From positions 1,550,001 through 1,614,000 of the forward strand of contig NC_014259.1 in assembly GCF_000196795.1 (NCBI RefSeq): a stretch of DNA of 64,000 nt, written 5' to 3'. Shown here piece by piece: positions 33,112 through 42,709 of the stretch. This DNA comes from Acinetobacter oleivorans DR1 (GTDB taxonomy: Bacteria > Pseudomonadota > Gammaproteobacteria > Pseudomonadales > Moraxellaceae). The translations under genes and the position numbers were made by a program. Below the pieces are notes generated by a model. It was not told the origin of the DNA, ran no database searches, and worked only from the letters and a program-made list of their open reading frames with translations. Each line of letters opens with the position of its first letter. Positions within the stretch are counted from its first letter, which is position 1.

Positions 33112-33603
33112 ATGGTTGCTCAAATTCGCATTGGACAAGGAATGGATGTGCATGCCTTTGAAGAAGGGAACTTCGTTACATTAGCTGGCATTCAAATTCC
33201 ACATACGCATGGCTTGAAAGCACACTCTGATGGCGATGTTGTACTCCATGCTTTGTGTGATGCTTTGTTAGGTACTTTAGCACTTGGAGATATAGGGCAA
33301 CATTTTCCTGACACTGACCCAGAATTTAAGGGTGCGGACAGCCGAGTACTATTAAAGCATGTTTACCAGTTAATCTTAGATCGCGGTTATCAGTTAAATA
33401 ATGCGGATATTACGGTGGCTTGTGAGCGTCCAAAATTAGCTAAACATAATTTGGAAATGCGTCAAAGTATTGCTGATGTTTTAAATGTAGATGTTAATCA
33501 AATCAGTATTAAAGCAACGACAACCGAAAAACTTGGGTTTACCGGTCGTCAAGAAGGTATTTTGGCTACAGCAACTGTTTTAGTCTCTCATCACACCAAG
33601 TGA
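33112..33603 (+). CDS. ispF: 2-C-methyl-D-erythritol 2,4-cyclodiphosphate synthase
   Basis: This 163-residue MEP-pathway enzyme has GQGMDVHAFEEG (zinc Asp/His) near residue 9, the HSDGDVVLHALCDALLG motif and the ATTTEKLGFTGR motif near residue 132. It cyclises CDP-methylerythritol 2-phosphate with release of CMP. ATG 33112 was chosen over 33094 because the GGAAGG ribosome site lies in between. The end overlaps the convergent phosphatase-like gene by 13 bases. dxr, the first committed enzyme of the same pathway, is at 43534. Confidence 0.94.
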   Translation: MVAQIRIGQGMDVHAFEEGNFVTLAGIQIPHTHGLKAHSDGDVVLHALCDALLGTLALGDIGQHFPDTDPEFKGADSRVLLKHVYQLILDRGYQLNNADITVACERPKLAKHNLEMRQSIADVLNVDVNQISIKATTTEKLGFTGRQEGILATATVLVSHHTK

Positions 33604-34115
33604 TCGGTTTGTTGCAAAGACTGCTGAAGCTCAAGAGTTGCCTTACGGCCTTGTAGCTGTAAGGTAATACTATGAATAAGCCCTGTCCAAGTTTCATTGG
33701 GTTCCCAAATTTCATGAAGTAAATCTTGAGAAGTAGGCATGTCCATATTCATATAAAACTGTCTATAGACATACATCAGGCAGCTAGAGCGATCGTTTTT
33801 AGAACAGTGAATCCAGACAATTTCATTCTGGACTAAATGATCAATAAGATCGAGCACCAATAAACATTGCTCAGCCGATGGAGTTTCCCAGTCAATTGGA
33901 ATATGGATGTAATTTAAACCGAGGTCTAAACAAATACGATCTTCATTTTCAATATAGTTTGGTGCGTTACTTAAAGCGAGATTAATGACTGTACTACAAC
34001 CATATTCTTTAATCAGTTTCAGTTGTTCAGCAGAAGGCTGTGCTGAACTAAATAAATGCTCATGAATAATTGAAAATGCGGGAATTTGAGATAATGATTG
34101 TTCAAGGGTAGTCAT
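33591..34115 (-). CDS. Protein tyrosine phosphatase-like protein with a CX4R loop
   Basis: This 174-residue protein has the dual-specificity phosphatase fold, with the general-acid region HIPIDWETPS and a P-loop-like WIHCSKNDRSSCLMYVYR. Cys104 and Arg109 are five apart, one shorter than the usual HCX5R. I recall a bacterial PTP-like family with a similar shortened loop (HCx4R), so this may be its normal form rather than a defect. Substrate unknown. It overlaps ispF at the 3' end by 13 bases. Confidence 0.7.
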   Translation of the reverse strand: MTTLEQSLSQIPAFSIIHEHLFSSAQPSAEQLKLIKEYGCSTVINLALSNAPNYIENEDRICLDLGLNYIHIPIDWETPSAEQCLLVLDLIDHLVQNEIVWIHCSKNDRSSCLMYVYRQFYMNMDMPTSQDLLHEIWEPNETWTGLIHSITLQLQGRKATLELQQSLQQTDHLV

Positions 34116-34266
34116 GATCGCACTCTACGAGAGTAGGCTTAGCTTATTGTGTAGAATGTTATACACGATTCTAGAGAATAGTTGAAATACAGCCTGCTTA
34201 TATATTCGACAACGTTATCAAAATTTTAAAAATAATTAACTGGAAAAGTACAAGTTTTATAAAATA

Positions 34267-34298
34267 AAAAAACAGCATCATAAAGATGCTGTTTTTTT
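34267..34298. terminator. Terminator after argF (both strands possible)
   Basis: AAAAACAGCATC and GATGCTGTTTTT pair around ATAAA with T tracts on both strands. It ends the argF transcript on the minus strand. Confidence 0.85.
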
Positions 34299-34308
34299 GT
34301 CTAAATAA

Positions 34309-35226
34309 TTATGATTTTAGATTTTCATTCAATAAAAATTCTACTAAAGCTTTTTGAGCATGAAGACGATTCTCTGCTTCATCCCATACCACTGCATTTT
34401 TATGATCAAGCATAGTTTCAGAAATTTCTTCGCCACGATGAGCAGGTAAGCAGTGCATGAATAAACATTCAGGATGAGCAAGTCCCATTAATTTTTCATT
34501 GACTTGAAAAGCTGCAAAAGCTCTTTCACGAAGCTTCTGTTCTTCTTCTTGTCCCATGCTTGCCCATACATCTGTCACAATGAGATCAGCATTTACGGCA
34601 GCATCTTCTGCATTGTCAAAAACTTCAACACAATGACCAAACTCTGCTAAAAATTCTGGTTTAGGCTCATATCCTTTTGGCGATGCAATTTTAAGTTTAA
34701 AGCCCATCATGTGTGCAGCTTCAATATATGAGTTACACATATTATTGCCATCACCAATCCAAGCAACGGTTTTACCTTTAATGCTACCGCGGTGTTCATT
34801 ATAAGTCTGTAAATCTGCAAGTAACTGACAAGGATGATGGTCATCTGTCAAACCGTTAATCACAGGAACTTTTGAATATGATGCAAAACGTTCAACAATG
34901 TCATGACCAAAAGTACGAATCATCACAATATCAAGCATACTAGAAATTACACGTGCTGAGTCTTCAATTGGTTCGCCGCGGCCTAATTGTGTGTCTCGAG
35001 GTGATAGGAAAATCGCGCTACCACCAAATTGGTTAATGCCTGCTTCAAAAGAGATACGAGTACGCGTGCTTGATTTCTCAAAAATCATTCCCAATACTTT
35101 ACCAACAAAAGGTTGATATACCTTATTGTCATGCTGCATTTTTTTAAGTTCGCTTGCGCGTTCTAAAATGCGATTAAGTTCTAGAGTGGATAGATCACGT
35201 AAAGTCAGGAAATGTCTTAGAGCCAT
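34309..35226 (-). CDS. argF: Ornithine carbamoyltransferase
   Basis: This 305-residue enzyme condenses carbamoyl phosphate with ornithine to citrulline in arginine synthesis. The carbamoyl phosphate site reads EKSSTRTRISFEAGI near residue 50, the DDHHPCQLLADL motif is at about 128, and FMHCLPAHRGEEI near residue 256 is the ornithine site. The length matches the anabolic family. It is transcribed alone, with a strong terminator, and lies divergent from no close partner. Confidence 0.95.
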   Translation of the reverse strand: MALRHFLTLRDLSTLELNRILERASELKKMQHDNKVYQPFVGKVLGMIFEKSSTRTRISFEAGINQFGGSAIFLSPRDTQLGRGEPIEDSARVISSMLDIVMIRTFGHDIVERFASYSKVPVINGLTDDHHPCQLLADLQTYNEHRGSIKGKTVAWIGDGNNMCNSYIEAAHMMGFKLKIASPKGYEPKPEFLAEFGHCVEVFDNAEDAAVNADLIVTDVWASMGQEEEQKLRERAFAAFQVNEKLMGLAHPECLFMHCLPAHRGEEISETMLDHKNAVVWDEAENRLHAQKALVEFLLNENLKS

Positions 35227-35338
35227 GTAGCTACTCCATAATAATCGTTATGAAATACAACAATTATCTGTTGTTGGCTGGGTGGAGGAGGGAAAAAAGA
35301 AGTCTACTATACTATAAGCATTTTAAAATGCAAAAGAA

Positions 35339-35992
35339 TTAGACTTTATGATGGCCCTTTAAGAAAACATCTACGCAATATTCAATATAATCAGTAGCTT
35401 CCTGCTCATCTGGTAGGGCTGGCATACCCATAATCATGCGCCATTCAATATCGCGCAAAATCCCAAAATACATGAGTGAAGAATAATAAGGAGAAGGGCA
35501 TGTAATTTCGCCTGATTTGTCTGCAAATTCTAATGCTTGGGTAAGTGTATTCTGTAAATTATGTACCCATTTGTCATATAGATATTGTATAAGGACCGTA
35601 TTACACTCGGTCTGTTCAATAATGAGTCGCAAAAATGCAACATGCTCGGGTTGAATGATGTGAACATAAACACGATTGAGCGTTTGAATTAAGTATTCTC
35701 TTAAAGTAGTTTTCTCTGGTTGAAATGGAATGCAAACGTCCTTAAAAAACATTTCACGTTTATAGTCGCAAATCGCGGTAAATAAGCCTTCTTTATTACC
35801 AAAATATTTATAAATAGAAGTTTTTGAACCTCCAGCATGGTTAACAATGTCATCAAGAGAAACAGCATCATATCCTTTATCCAAAAACAGCTCGGTTGCA
35901 CTTAGCAATAGAGCTAGGCGACGTTCTATACCTCTGCGTGTTTGTGGTTTTTCACATACTGAATGATGTGGGTCAAGGACGGAATCATGCAT
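35339..35992 (-). CDS. TetR-family transcriptional regulator
   Basis: This 217-residue protein has an N-terminal TetR DNA-binding domain at about residues 20-75 (RRLALLLSATELFLDKGYDAVSLDDIVNHAGGSKTSIYKYFGNKEGLF) and an all-helical ligand-binding domain. The target and ligand are unknown. It stands between argF and the ntr locus, so no neighbour suggests its target. The start at 35992 is the first Met of the frame and gives a normal family length. Confidence 0.88.
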   Translation of the reverse strand: MHDSVLDPHHSVCEKPQTRRGIERRLALLLSATELFLDKGYDAVSLDDIVNHAGGSKTSIYKYFGNKEGLFTAICDYKREMFFKDVCIPFQPEKTTLREYLIQTLNRVYVHIIQPEHVAFLRLIIEQTECNTVLIQYLYDKWVHNLQNTLTQALEFADKSGEITCPSPYYSSLMYFGILRDIEWRMIMGMPALPDEQEATDYIEYCVDVFLKGHHKV

Positions 35993-36207
35993 AAAATTTC
36001 ATAACAACAGTTAACTTTGCTTATTTAGTATAGCAAAACTATCTTTAAGGATGGCCATCGCTATTTTTTTAGATCATCTGCTGAACAGTAAATAGATATT
36101 TAAAAAAATAAAAGAATAGAAAATATAAGCTTAGAGTGAATTTTGAAATGATTTAATGATGTAACCTGATGTTCAATTTTAAATTGAATAAAAAATCTAA
36201 TCAAAAT

Positions 36208-36238
36208 AAAAGCGGCTAAGAGTGTCTTAGCCGCTTTT
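36208..36238. terminator. Terminator after ntrC (minus strand)
   Basis: AAAGCGGCTAAGA pairs with TCTTAGCCGCTTT around GTG, followed on the minus strand by TTATTTT. It ends the ntrB-ntrC transcript. Confidence 0.82.
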
Positions 36239-36257
36239 AATTTAGGTGCTAAGCTTT

Positions 36258-37751
36258 TTAGGCCTCAGTGTGACTGACCTTATGTTCATCTTCTTCATCA
36301 TCGTCAGCAGAATCCATTCCAAGTTCTTTTAACTTGCGAGTTAAGGTGTTGCGTCCCCAACCTAGTAATTCTGCAGCATGACGTTTGCGTCCACGTGTTT
36401 GTTGTAAAGCAGCGTTAATTAAGGTGCGTTCAAACATTGGGGTAGCAATATCCAAAATCTTCATTTCACCATTCTTAAGCTTTTGAATTGCCCATTGATT
36501 TAGTAACTCATCCCAATGGTGTAGAGAAATGCGTTCAAATGAAGGGGTAGGTTGCCCAGAATCACTATTCTTTTGCAATGGAACTTGTTTAAGTTCAGAA
36601 GGTAAATCTTCTGGATAAACTTCACGTCCAGTGATCATCACAGTTAACCAGCGACACGTGTTTTCAAGTTGTCGAACATTACCGGGCCACGGTAACTGTT
36701 GCATATAGTCTGTTGTTTCCGTACGTAAGATTTTTGGACTCACGCCAAGTTCTTTACCGGCACGTGCAAGAAAATGCTGAGCCAGCATTGGTATATCTTC
36801 GCTACGATGGGCAAGTTTAGGAATGTGAATACGAATTACATTTAAACGGTGATATAAGTCTTCGCGGAATCGGCCTTCATTCACCAGTTTTTCTAAATCC
36901 TGATGCGTTGCTGCCACAATTCGAACATCAACTTTAACTGGAATATGTCCACCTACACGATAAAATTCACCGTCGGCGAGCACACGAAGTAGTCGGGTTT
37001 GTGTTTCAAATGGCATGTCTCCAATTTCATCAAGGAATAGAGTTCCACCATTTGCTTGCTCAAAGCGACCTTGATGTTGAGTGTTTGCACCTGTAAATGC
37101 ACCTTTCTCATGACCAAATAACTCGGTTTCAATCAAGTCTTTTGGAATTGCCGCCATATTTAAAGCAATAAAAGGCTTCGCACGGCGTGGTGAGTGCTTG
37201 TGTAAAGCATGCGCAACTAATTCTTTACCTGTACCAGATTCACCATTAATTAAAACAGTAATATGAGATTGAGATAAACGACCAATAGCGCGGAAAACCT
37301 CTTGCATGGCAGGAGATTCACCAATAATTTCTGTTGATTGAAGTGGTGAAGCTGTTTTTGTAGCTTCTTGTTGTTGTAGTTTATTGATATGCAGAATTGC
37401 ACGATTGACTAGAGCTAAAGCTTCATCAATATCAAATGGCTTTGGTAAATACTCAAATGCACCTGTTTGATAACTTGATACAGCAGACTCTAAGTCAGAG
37501 TGTGCTGTCATAATAATGACAGGTAAATCCGGATGAGTGTTTTTGACTTTAGATAAAAAAGTTAAACCATCAATTCCAGGCATTCGAATGTCAGTTAAGA
37601 TGACATCGGGAGCATCATGATGCAAACGTTCAAGCGCAGTTTGAGCTTCTTCAAAATTGGTAACGTCAAAGCCTTCTTCTTTAAAGGTCTTTTCCAATAC
37701 CCATCGCATGGCGCGATCATCATCAATAACCCATATTTTATTTCGCGACAC
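36258..37751 (-). CDS. ntrC: Nitrogen regulation response regulator NtrC
   Basis: This 497-residue sigma-54 activator has a receiver domain (IDDDRAMRW, phosphoacceptor in ILTDIRMPG), an AAA+ domain with Walker A GESGTGKE, the sigma-54 contact loop GAFTGA, and a C-terminal Fis-type helix-turn-helix (RGRKRHAAELLGWGRNTLTRKLKEL). GTG 37751 was chosen as start, after GGGAG; the longer in-frame version would add 21 hydrophobic residues that overlap ntrB. The two sigma-54-type promoters at 6111 and 16683 in this window are likely targets. It is downstream of a frameshifted ntrB, whose stop is 13 bases inside. Confidence 0.95.
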   Translation of the reverse strand: MSRNKIWVIDDDRAMRWVLEKTFKEEGFDVTNFEEAQTALERLHHDAPDVILTDIRMPGIDGLTFLSKVKNTHPDLPVIIMTAHSDLESAVSSYQTGAFEYLPKPFDIDEALALVNRAILHINKLQQQEATKTASPLQSTEIIGESPAMQEVFRAIGRLSQSHITVLINGESGTGKELVAHALHKHSPRRAKPFIALNMAAIPKDLIETELFGHEKGAFTGANTQHQGRFEQANGGTLFLDEIGDMPFETQTRLLRVLADGEFYRVGGHIPVKVDVRIVAATHQDLEKLVNEGRFREDLYHRLNVIRIHIPKLAHRSEDIPMLAQHFLARAGKELGVSPKILRTETTDYMQQLPWPGNVRQLENTCRWLTVMITGREVYPEDLPSELKQVPLQKNSDSGQPTPSFERISLHHWDELLNQWAIQKLKNGEMKILDIATPMFERTLINAALQQTRGRKRHAAELLGWGRNTLTRKLKELGMDSADDDEEDEHKVSHTEA

Positions 37752-38846
37752 GGTCTGACTCCCAAGGTAAATATAAGCTAAAAATAGTTTTTCCAGGAAC
37801 AGATTGGCATTCAATCATTCCGTTATGTTGATGCATAATATTCTGTGCAATACTCAGGCCAAGCCCAGTACCTTTTGCTCGTCCAGTAACCAATGGGTAA
37901 AATACGGACTCTAAAATACTCTCAGGTATACCTGGCCCATTGTCTTCAATATCAACCCGCACGGTAGATCGATTCAGCACACCATTAATTGTGACAAGTC
38001 GTTGTATGCGAGTACGTAGAATTAGCTCTGGTTCATGATCGATAAAGAATGCTTTATTCTCTGTTATGGCCTGAATTGCATTTACACTAATGTTGAGCAT
38101 GACTTGGATTAACTGATCACGATCGGCATTCACATCAGGTAAAGACAAATCATAGTCACGTATAATTTTAATTTTTTCTTTGTCTGGTTCGCAATAAGAG
38201 AGCGTACTCGTTCTAAAGGTTCGTGCACGTTAACATTTTCATAGCTTGGTAATTGTCTAGAACCCAACATGGTGTCAGCCAAATTAGTCAAACGATCCAC
38301 TTCATTAATGATGACATCGGTGAATTCAGCATAAGTCTTATCATTTAAACTACGAGCGAGTAACTGGGTTGCTCCTCGAATACCTGCAAGTGGATTTTTA
38401 ATTTCATGCGCCACACCACGCACAAGCTGCCTAGCGACCTGATGTTGTTGAACAAGATTTTCTTCCTTTGAAATCTTTAACATGCGATCAATTGGGTTGA
38501 GCTCAATCAACAATAATGGATGATAGCTTTTACCGGCATTTAATTGAGAGACTGTGTAATCCACATGTAGATCTTTGAAGTTAACATTAATGACAGCTTC
38601 TCGACGTGTATAAGGTTGTCCGGTTTTTATGGTATTCAATAAAGCTTCATGTGTATTAAAAGTATCATCTGGCGCATGAAGTAAATTTAAAACAGGCTGT
38701 CCTGAAGCACGGAGCAAACTAATGTCAAATAGTGCTTCGCAGGCTGAATTTAAATAAAAAATATTCAAGTTACTATCGATTAATAAAATCGCAGTAGTTA
38801 AATTGTCTACCAATAGGCGATAGTCGATAGGGTTGTGTTGATCCAT
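37738..38846 (-). pseudogene. ntrB: ntrB sensor kinase, frameshifted in this sequence
   Basis: Two overlapping minus-strand frames make one NtrB of the usual length, about 370 residues. 38846 to about 38177 encodes the PAS region and the H box (GVAHEIKNPLAGIRGATQLL). The remaining frame to 37738 encodes the N box and the G1 and G2 boxes (DNGPGI, GTGLGLS). The first frame runs on after the break to a stop at 38130. The break sits in a run of six A (T in the plus strand, 38172-38177); one extra A restores KKKIKIIRDYDLSLPD and the full frame. This could be a real mutation, a slippage-prone or phase-variable tract, or a sequencing or assembly error. Confidence 0.85.
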
Positions 38847-39058
38847 TAGCGAATCGTTCCTGTCTTAAAATAGCGCAATGGCATCTTCATTGATTATCGG
38901 ATTTTCACCGTTATAGAACATGAACGATGCAAAATATACGCCAACTTTGTTTATGGGTTATTTTAAAGTTTTAAGGTACTTAAAAACGCGCTGAAATCGT
39001 TCTTTATATCTTTTGATCAAAACAAATAGCTTTAGTCTAGATAATAACATGATCTAAA

Positions 39059-39107
39059 TTGGTGCAAAGGTGAGTTTTGGTGCAAATGTTGGTTGTATTT
39101 TGGTGCA
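39059..39107 (+). promoter_or_regulatory. Three NtrC-type half-sites between ntrB and rimO
   Basis: TTGGTGCA occurs at 39059-39066, 39077-39084 and 39100-39107, all in the same orientation, with start-to-start spacings of 18 and 23. Each is a perfect half of the NtrC consensus. The region also lies upstream of the divergent ntrB gene (start 38846), so autoregulation is plausible. Direct rather than inverted repeats are unusual for NtrC. The rest of the 342-bp gap shows no other clear element. Confidence 0.55.
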
Positions 39108-39188
39108 TTACACAAAGAGTAGGCTTTCCACCTATGCTTGAGACAAGAAAAGACATACAATACGCGCATTCAAGTGGAGCGCAGATTC

Positions 39189-40532
39189 ATGAAGACCCCC
39201 AAAGTCGGTTTTGTTTCTTTAGGTTGTCCTAAGGCATTGGTAGATTCTGAACGAATTTTAACTCAGTTAAAGACTGAAGGTTATCAAGTTGCATCAGATT
39301 ATGATGGTGCTGATTTAGTAGTTGTTAATACCTGTGGTTTTATTGAATCTGCGGTACAAGAGTCGCTAGATGCAATTGGCGAGGCCATGAGTGAAAATGG
39401 TCGAGTAATCGTTACAGGATGCTTAGGTAAAGACGAAGATAAAATTCGTCAAATGCATCCGAACGTTTTAAAGGTTACTGGTGCGGCAGCTTATCAAGAT
39501 GTGATGGAAGCTGTTCATGAATATGTACCAGCACCACCTAAACATAATCCGTTTATTGATTTGGTTCCTGAACAGGGAATTCGCTTAACACCAAAGCATT
39601 ATGCCTATTTAAAAATATCTGAAGGATGCAACCATCGTTGTACCTTCTGTATTATCCCAAGTATGCGTGGTGACTTGGTTTCTCGTCCAGTTGGTAGTGT
39701 ATTGGAAGAAGCTGCGGCACTTAAAAGAGCGGGTGTTAAAGAAATCTTGGTTATTTCTCAAGATACATCGGCTTATGGCGTAGACACCAAGTACAAACTT
39801 GACTTCTGGAATGGTCAACCGGTTAAGACAAAATTCTTCGACATGTGTGAAGCACTAGGCCAATTGGGCATCTGGGTGCGTCTACACTATGTATACCCAT
39901 ATCCACATGTTGATGCAGTTATCGATTTAATGGCTCAAGGTAAAATCCTGCCATATCTTGATATTCCTTTCCAACATGCAAGCCCACGCGTTCTTAAATT
40001 AATGAAGCGTCCGGCACATAGTGAAAATACACTAGAAAAAATTAAATTATGGCGTGAAAAATGCCCTGACCTTGTGATCCGTTCTACTTTTGTGGTTGGT
40101 TTTCCAGGCGAAACTGAAGAAGACTTCCAGATTTTGTTAGATTGGTTAGTTGAAGCTCAACTTGATCGCGTAGGCTGCTTTACCTATTCACCAGTAGAAG
40201 GCGCTACGGCAAATGATTTACCCGATCATGTGCCAGAAGAAATTAAGCAAGAGCGTTACGAGCGCTTTATGCAAGTGCAGCAGCAAATATCTGCTGCCAA
40301 ATTACAAAAACGTATTGGTCAAACGATGACTGTATTAGTCGATGGTTTAGAAGACGAATATCCTGTTGCCGTTGCACGTTCTTATGCCGATGCTCCGGAA
40401 ATTGACGGTAATGTGTTTGTAGAAGATATCGATAAGAGCACTATTCAACCGGGCGATATATTGGAAGTCGAAATTACCGATGCAGATGAATACGATTTAT
40501 TTGCAAAGTTAATTAAAATTAAATCGGTTTAA
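39189..40532 (+). CDS. rimO: Ribosomal protein S12 methylthiotransferase
   Basis: This 447-residue radical SAM protein has the N-terminal cluster-binding MTTase domain (VGFVSLGCPKALVDSE, with later Cys in NTCGF and TGCLG), the radical SAM motif EGCNHRCTFCIIPSMRG near residue 150, and a C-terminal TRAM domain. It adds a methylthio group to an aspartate of ribosomal protein S12. ATG 39189 fits a GGAG site; the start 51 bases upstream would add a non-conserved stretch. Confidence 0.95.
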   Translation: MKTPKVGFVSLGCPKALVDSERILTQLKTEGYQVASDYDGADLVVVNTCGFIESAVQESLDAIGEAMSENGRVIVTGCLGKDEDKIRQMHPNVLKVTGAAAYQDVMEAVHEYVPAPPKHNPFIDLVPEQGIRLTPKHYAYLKISEGCNHRCTFCIIPSMRGDLVSRPVGSVLEEAAALKRAGVKEILVISQDTSAYGVDTKYKLDFWNGQPVKTKFFDMCEALGQLGIWVRLHYVYPYPHVDAVIDLMAQGKILPYLDIPFQHASPRVLKLMKRPAHSENTLEKIKLWREKCPDLVIRSTFVVGFPGETEEDFQILLDWLVEAQLDRVGCFTYSPVEGATANDLPDHVPEEIKQERYERFMQVQQQISAAKLQKRIGQTMTVLVDGLEDEYPVAVARSYADAPEIDGNVFVEDIDKSTIQPGDILEVEITDADEYDLFAKLIKIKSV

Positions 40533-40582
40533 TCGAAATATATTTAAAGAGCATTCAGTTTAAGAGGTTTTGGAGCAAAGTC

Positions 40583-41311
40583 ATGGCGGAAACAATTAGC
40601 CCACGTTATTCACGTATTCTATTAAAATTATCTGGTGAGGCATTGTCAGGTAATAAAGATATGGGTATTGATGCCCAAGTTTTAGATCATATGTCACTTT
40701 CAATTGCGCACTTGGTTGGTTTAGGTGTGCAAGTGGGTATCGTTGTAGGTGGCGGTAATTTGTACCGTGGTAGTCAGTTGCAAAAAGATGGCTTGGTTGG
40801 TCGTGTAACAGGCGATCAAATGGGTATGCTTGCAACTGTGATGAATGGCTTAGCTATGCGTGATGCTCTAGTTCGTCGTAATATCAGAACTCGTCTTATG
40901 TCTGCATTACCAATTGGTACAGTGGTAGAGTCTTATTCAAGTCGTGATGCGATTCGTCATTTGAGTCAAGGTGAAGTTTGTGTTTTCGTTGCGGGTACAG
41001 GAAATCCATTTTTCACGACGGATACAGCAGCATGTTTACGCGGTATTGAAATTGAAGCGAATTTGATTTTAAAAGCGACTAAAGTTGATGGCGTTTATAA
41101 TAAAGATCCAAGTAAATATGATGATGCTGTTAAATACGATCATTTAACTTTTGATCAAGTGTTAGATGAAAAGCTTGGTGTTATGGATTTGACTGCTATT
41201 TGTTTGTGCCGCGACCATAATGTGCCATTGCAAGTTTTTGATATGAATAAATCAGGTGCGTTATTGTCAGTAGTAATGGGTGAAAAAGAAGGAACGCGCG
41301 TTACTAAGTAA
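40583..41311 (+). CDS. pyrH: Uridylate kinase
   Basis: This 242-residue UMP kinase has the RILLKLSGEALSG start, IVVGGGNLYRG, and the C-terminal DMNKSGAL element. It makes UDP, and is inhibited by UTP in the family. It begins 50 bp after rimO and starts the conserved order pyrH-frr-uppS-cdsA. Confidence 0.97.
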   Translation: MAETISPRYSRILLKLSGEALSGNKDMGIDAQVLDHMSLSIAHLVGLGVQVGIVVGGGNLYRGSQLQKDGLVGRVTGDQMGMLATVMNGLAMRDALVRRNIRTRLMSALPIGTVVESYSSRDAIRHLSQGEVCVFVAGTGNPFFTTDTAACLRGIEIEANLILKATKVDGVYNKDPSKYDDAVKYDHLTFDQVLDEKLGVMDLTAICLCRDHNVPLQVFDMNKSGALLSVVMGEKEGTRVTK

Positions 41312-41396
41312 TGTACGTGTTGCTGAAAGCTCTTTATACTAGCGCTAAATTAAATTTGTTAAATATATCTTTGAATAAATAAGTAAGGTAGATCAT

Positions 41397-41951
41397 ATGA
41401 TTAACGATCTGAAAAAAGACAGCGAACAGCGTATGTTAAAAACTCTAGAGTCTTTAGAACTCGGGTTTGCTAAAGTTCGTACCGGCCGTGCACACCCATC
41501 AATCTTAAATGGTGTGATGGTTCCTTACTACGGTTCTGATGTGCCATTAAATCAAGTAGCAAACGTGGGTATTGAAGACTCTCGTACACTTATTGTTCAG
41601 CCATTTGAGCGTACAATGGTTTCAGCTATTGATAAGGCAATCCGTGAAAGTGATCTTGGTTTAAACCCGATTACAGCAGATGCAATTCGTGTACCTTTAC
41701 CAGCATTAACTGAAGAAACACGTCGTGATATGCAAAAAGTTGCGCGTAATGAAGCTGAAAATGCAAAAGTTGCGATTCGCAATATTCGTCGTGATGTATT
41801 AGGTGATATCAAAGCATTGTTGAAAGAAAAAGAGATTTCTGAAGATGATGAGCGCCGTGCAGGTGATGATATTCAGAAAATTACTGACAAATATGTTGCA
41901 GAAGTAGACAAGCGTCTTGCAGCGAAAGAAGCAGAATTGATGAAGGTCTAA
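41397..41951 (+). CDS. frr: Ribosome recycling factor
   Basis: This 184-residue protein is RRF: MINDLKKDSEQRMLKTLESLE, KVRTGRAHPSIL and the conserved NEAENAKVAIRNIRRD helix region near residue 120. It dissociates post-termination ribosomes with EF-G. It lies 86 bp after pyrH and 5 bp before uppS. Confidence 0.97.
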   Translation: MINDLKKDSEQRMLKTLESLELGFAKVRTGRAHPSILNGVMVPYYGSDVPLNQVANVGIEDSRTLIVQPFERTMVSAIDKAIRESDLGLNPITADAIRVPLPALTEETRRDMQKVARNEAENAKVAIRNIRRDVLGDIKALLKEKEISEDDERRAGDDIQKITDKYVAEVDKRLAAKEAELMKV

Positions 41952-41956
41952 TTTTT

Positions 41957-42709
41957 ATGACCGATTCTGAAGAGTATCATCTTCCCAAGCATGTTGCCAT
42001 CATTATGGATGGCAACAACCGCTTTGCAAAAAAAAATCAAATGCAAAAAGGTGATGGGCATCGGGAAGGTAAAAATGTTCTTGATCCTATCGTTGAACAT
42101 TGTAAAAAAACTGGTATTCGTGCTTTAACTGTTTTTGCATTTTCAAGTGAAAATTGGAATCGACCACAGTATGAAGTCGATCTGCTTATGAAGCTTCTGG
42201 AAGAAAGTATTCATGAGCAAATACCTCGCATGAAGAAATTTAATATTGCTTTGCGTTTTATCGGTGATCGTTCTCGATTATCCTCACACTTAGTTGCCTT
42301 AATGGAAGATGCAGAGCAACAGACAGCACACCATGACACTATGACCTTAACCATTGCAATAAGCTATGGTGGGATGTGGGACATTGCTAATGCAGCAAAA
42401 CAGGTTGCAGAGGCCGTTTCCCGTGGTGAATTTAGTGCTGATCAAATAAATGTTGATTTGTTCGAAAAATATGTCAGTCTAAACGATCTGCCGGCTGTGG
42501 ACTTGCTAATCCGCACAGGCGGAGATTATCGCATATCTAATTTCTTGTTGTGGCAAGCAGCTTATGCGGAACTGTATTTTACCGAAGCTTTATGGCCAGA
42601 ATTTACAGTAAAAGAGTTCGATCATGCATTGAATGTTTTTTCAGGGCGTGAACGTCGTTTTGGCAAAACATCTGAACAAATTCAGCAAGAGAAAATAGAG
42701 AATTTATAA
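41957..42709 (+). CDS. uppS: Undecaprenyl diphosphate synthase
   Basis: This 250-residue cis-prenyltransferase makes the C55 lipid carrier for wall synthesis. The catalytic Asp is in AIIMDGNNRFAKK near residue 18, and LTVFAFSSENWNRP and LLIRTGGDYRISNFLLWQAAYAE follow. It overlaps cdsA by one base (TAATG). Confidence 0.96.
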   Translation: MTDSEEYHLPKHVAIIMDGNNRFAKKNQMQKGDGHREGKNVLDPIVEHCKKTGIRALTVFAFSSENWNRPQYEVDLLMKLLEESIHEQIPRMKKFNIALRFIGDRSRLSSHLVALMEDAEQQTAHHDTMTLTIAISYGGMWDIANAAKQVAEAVSRGEFSADQINVDLFEKYVSLNDLPAVDLLIRTGGDYRISNFLLWQAAYAELYFTEALWPEFTVKEFDHALNVFSGRERRFGKTSEQIQQEKIENL

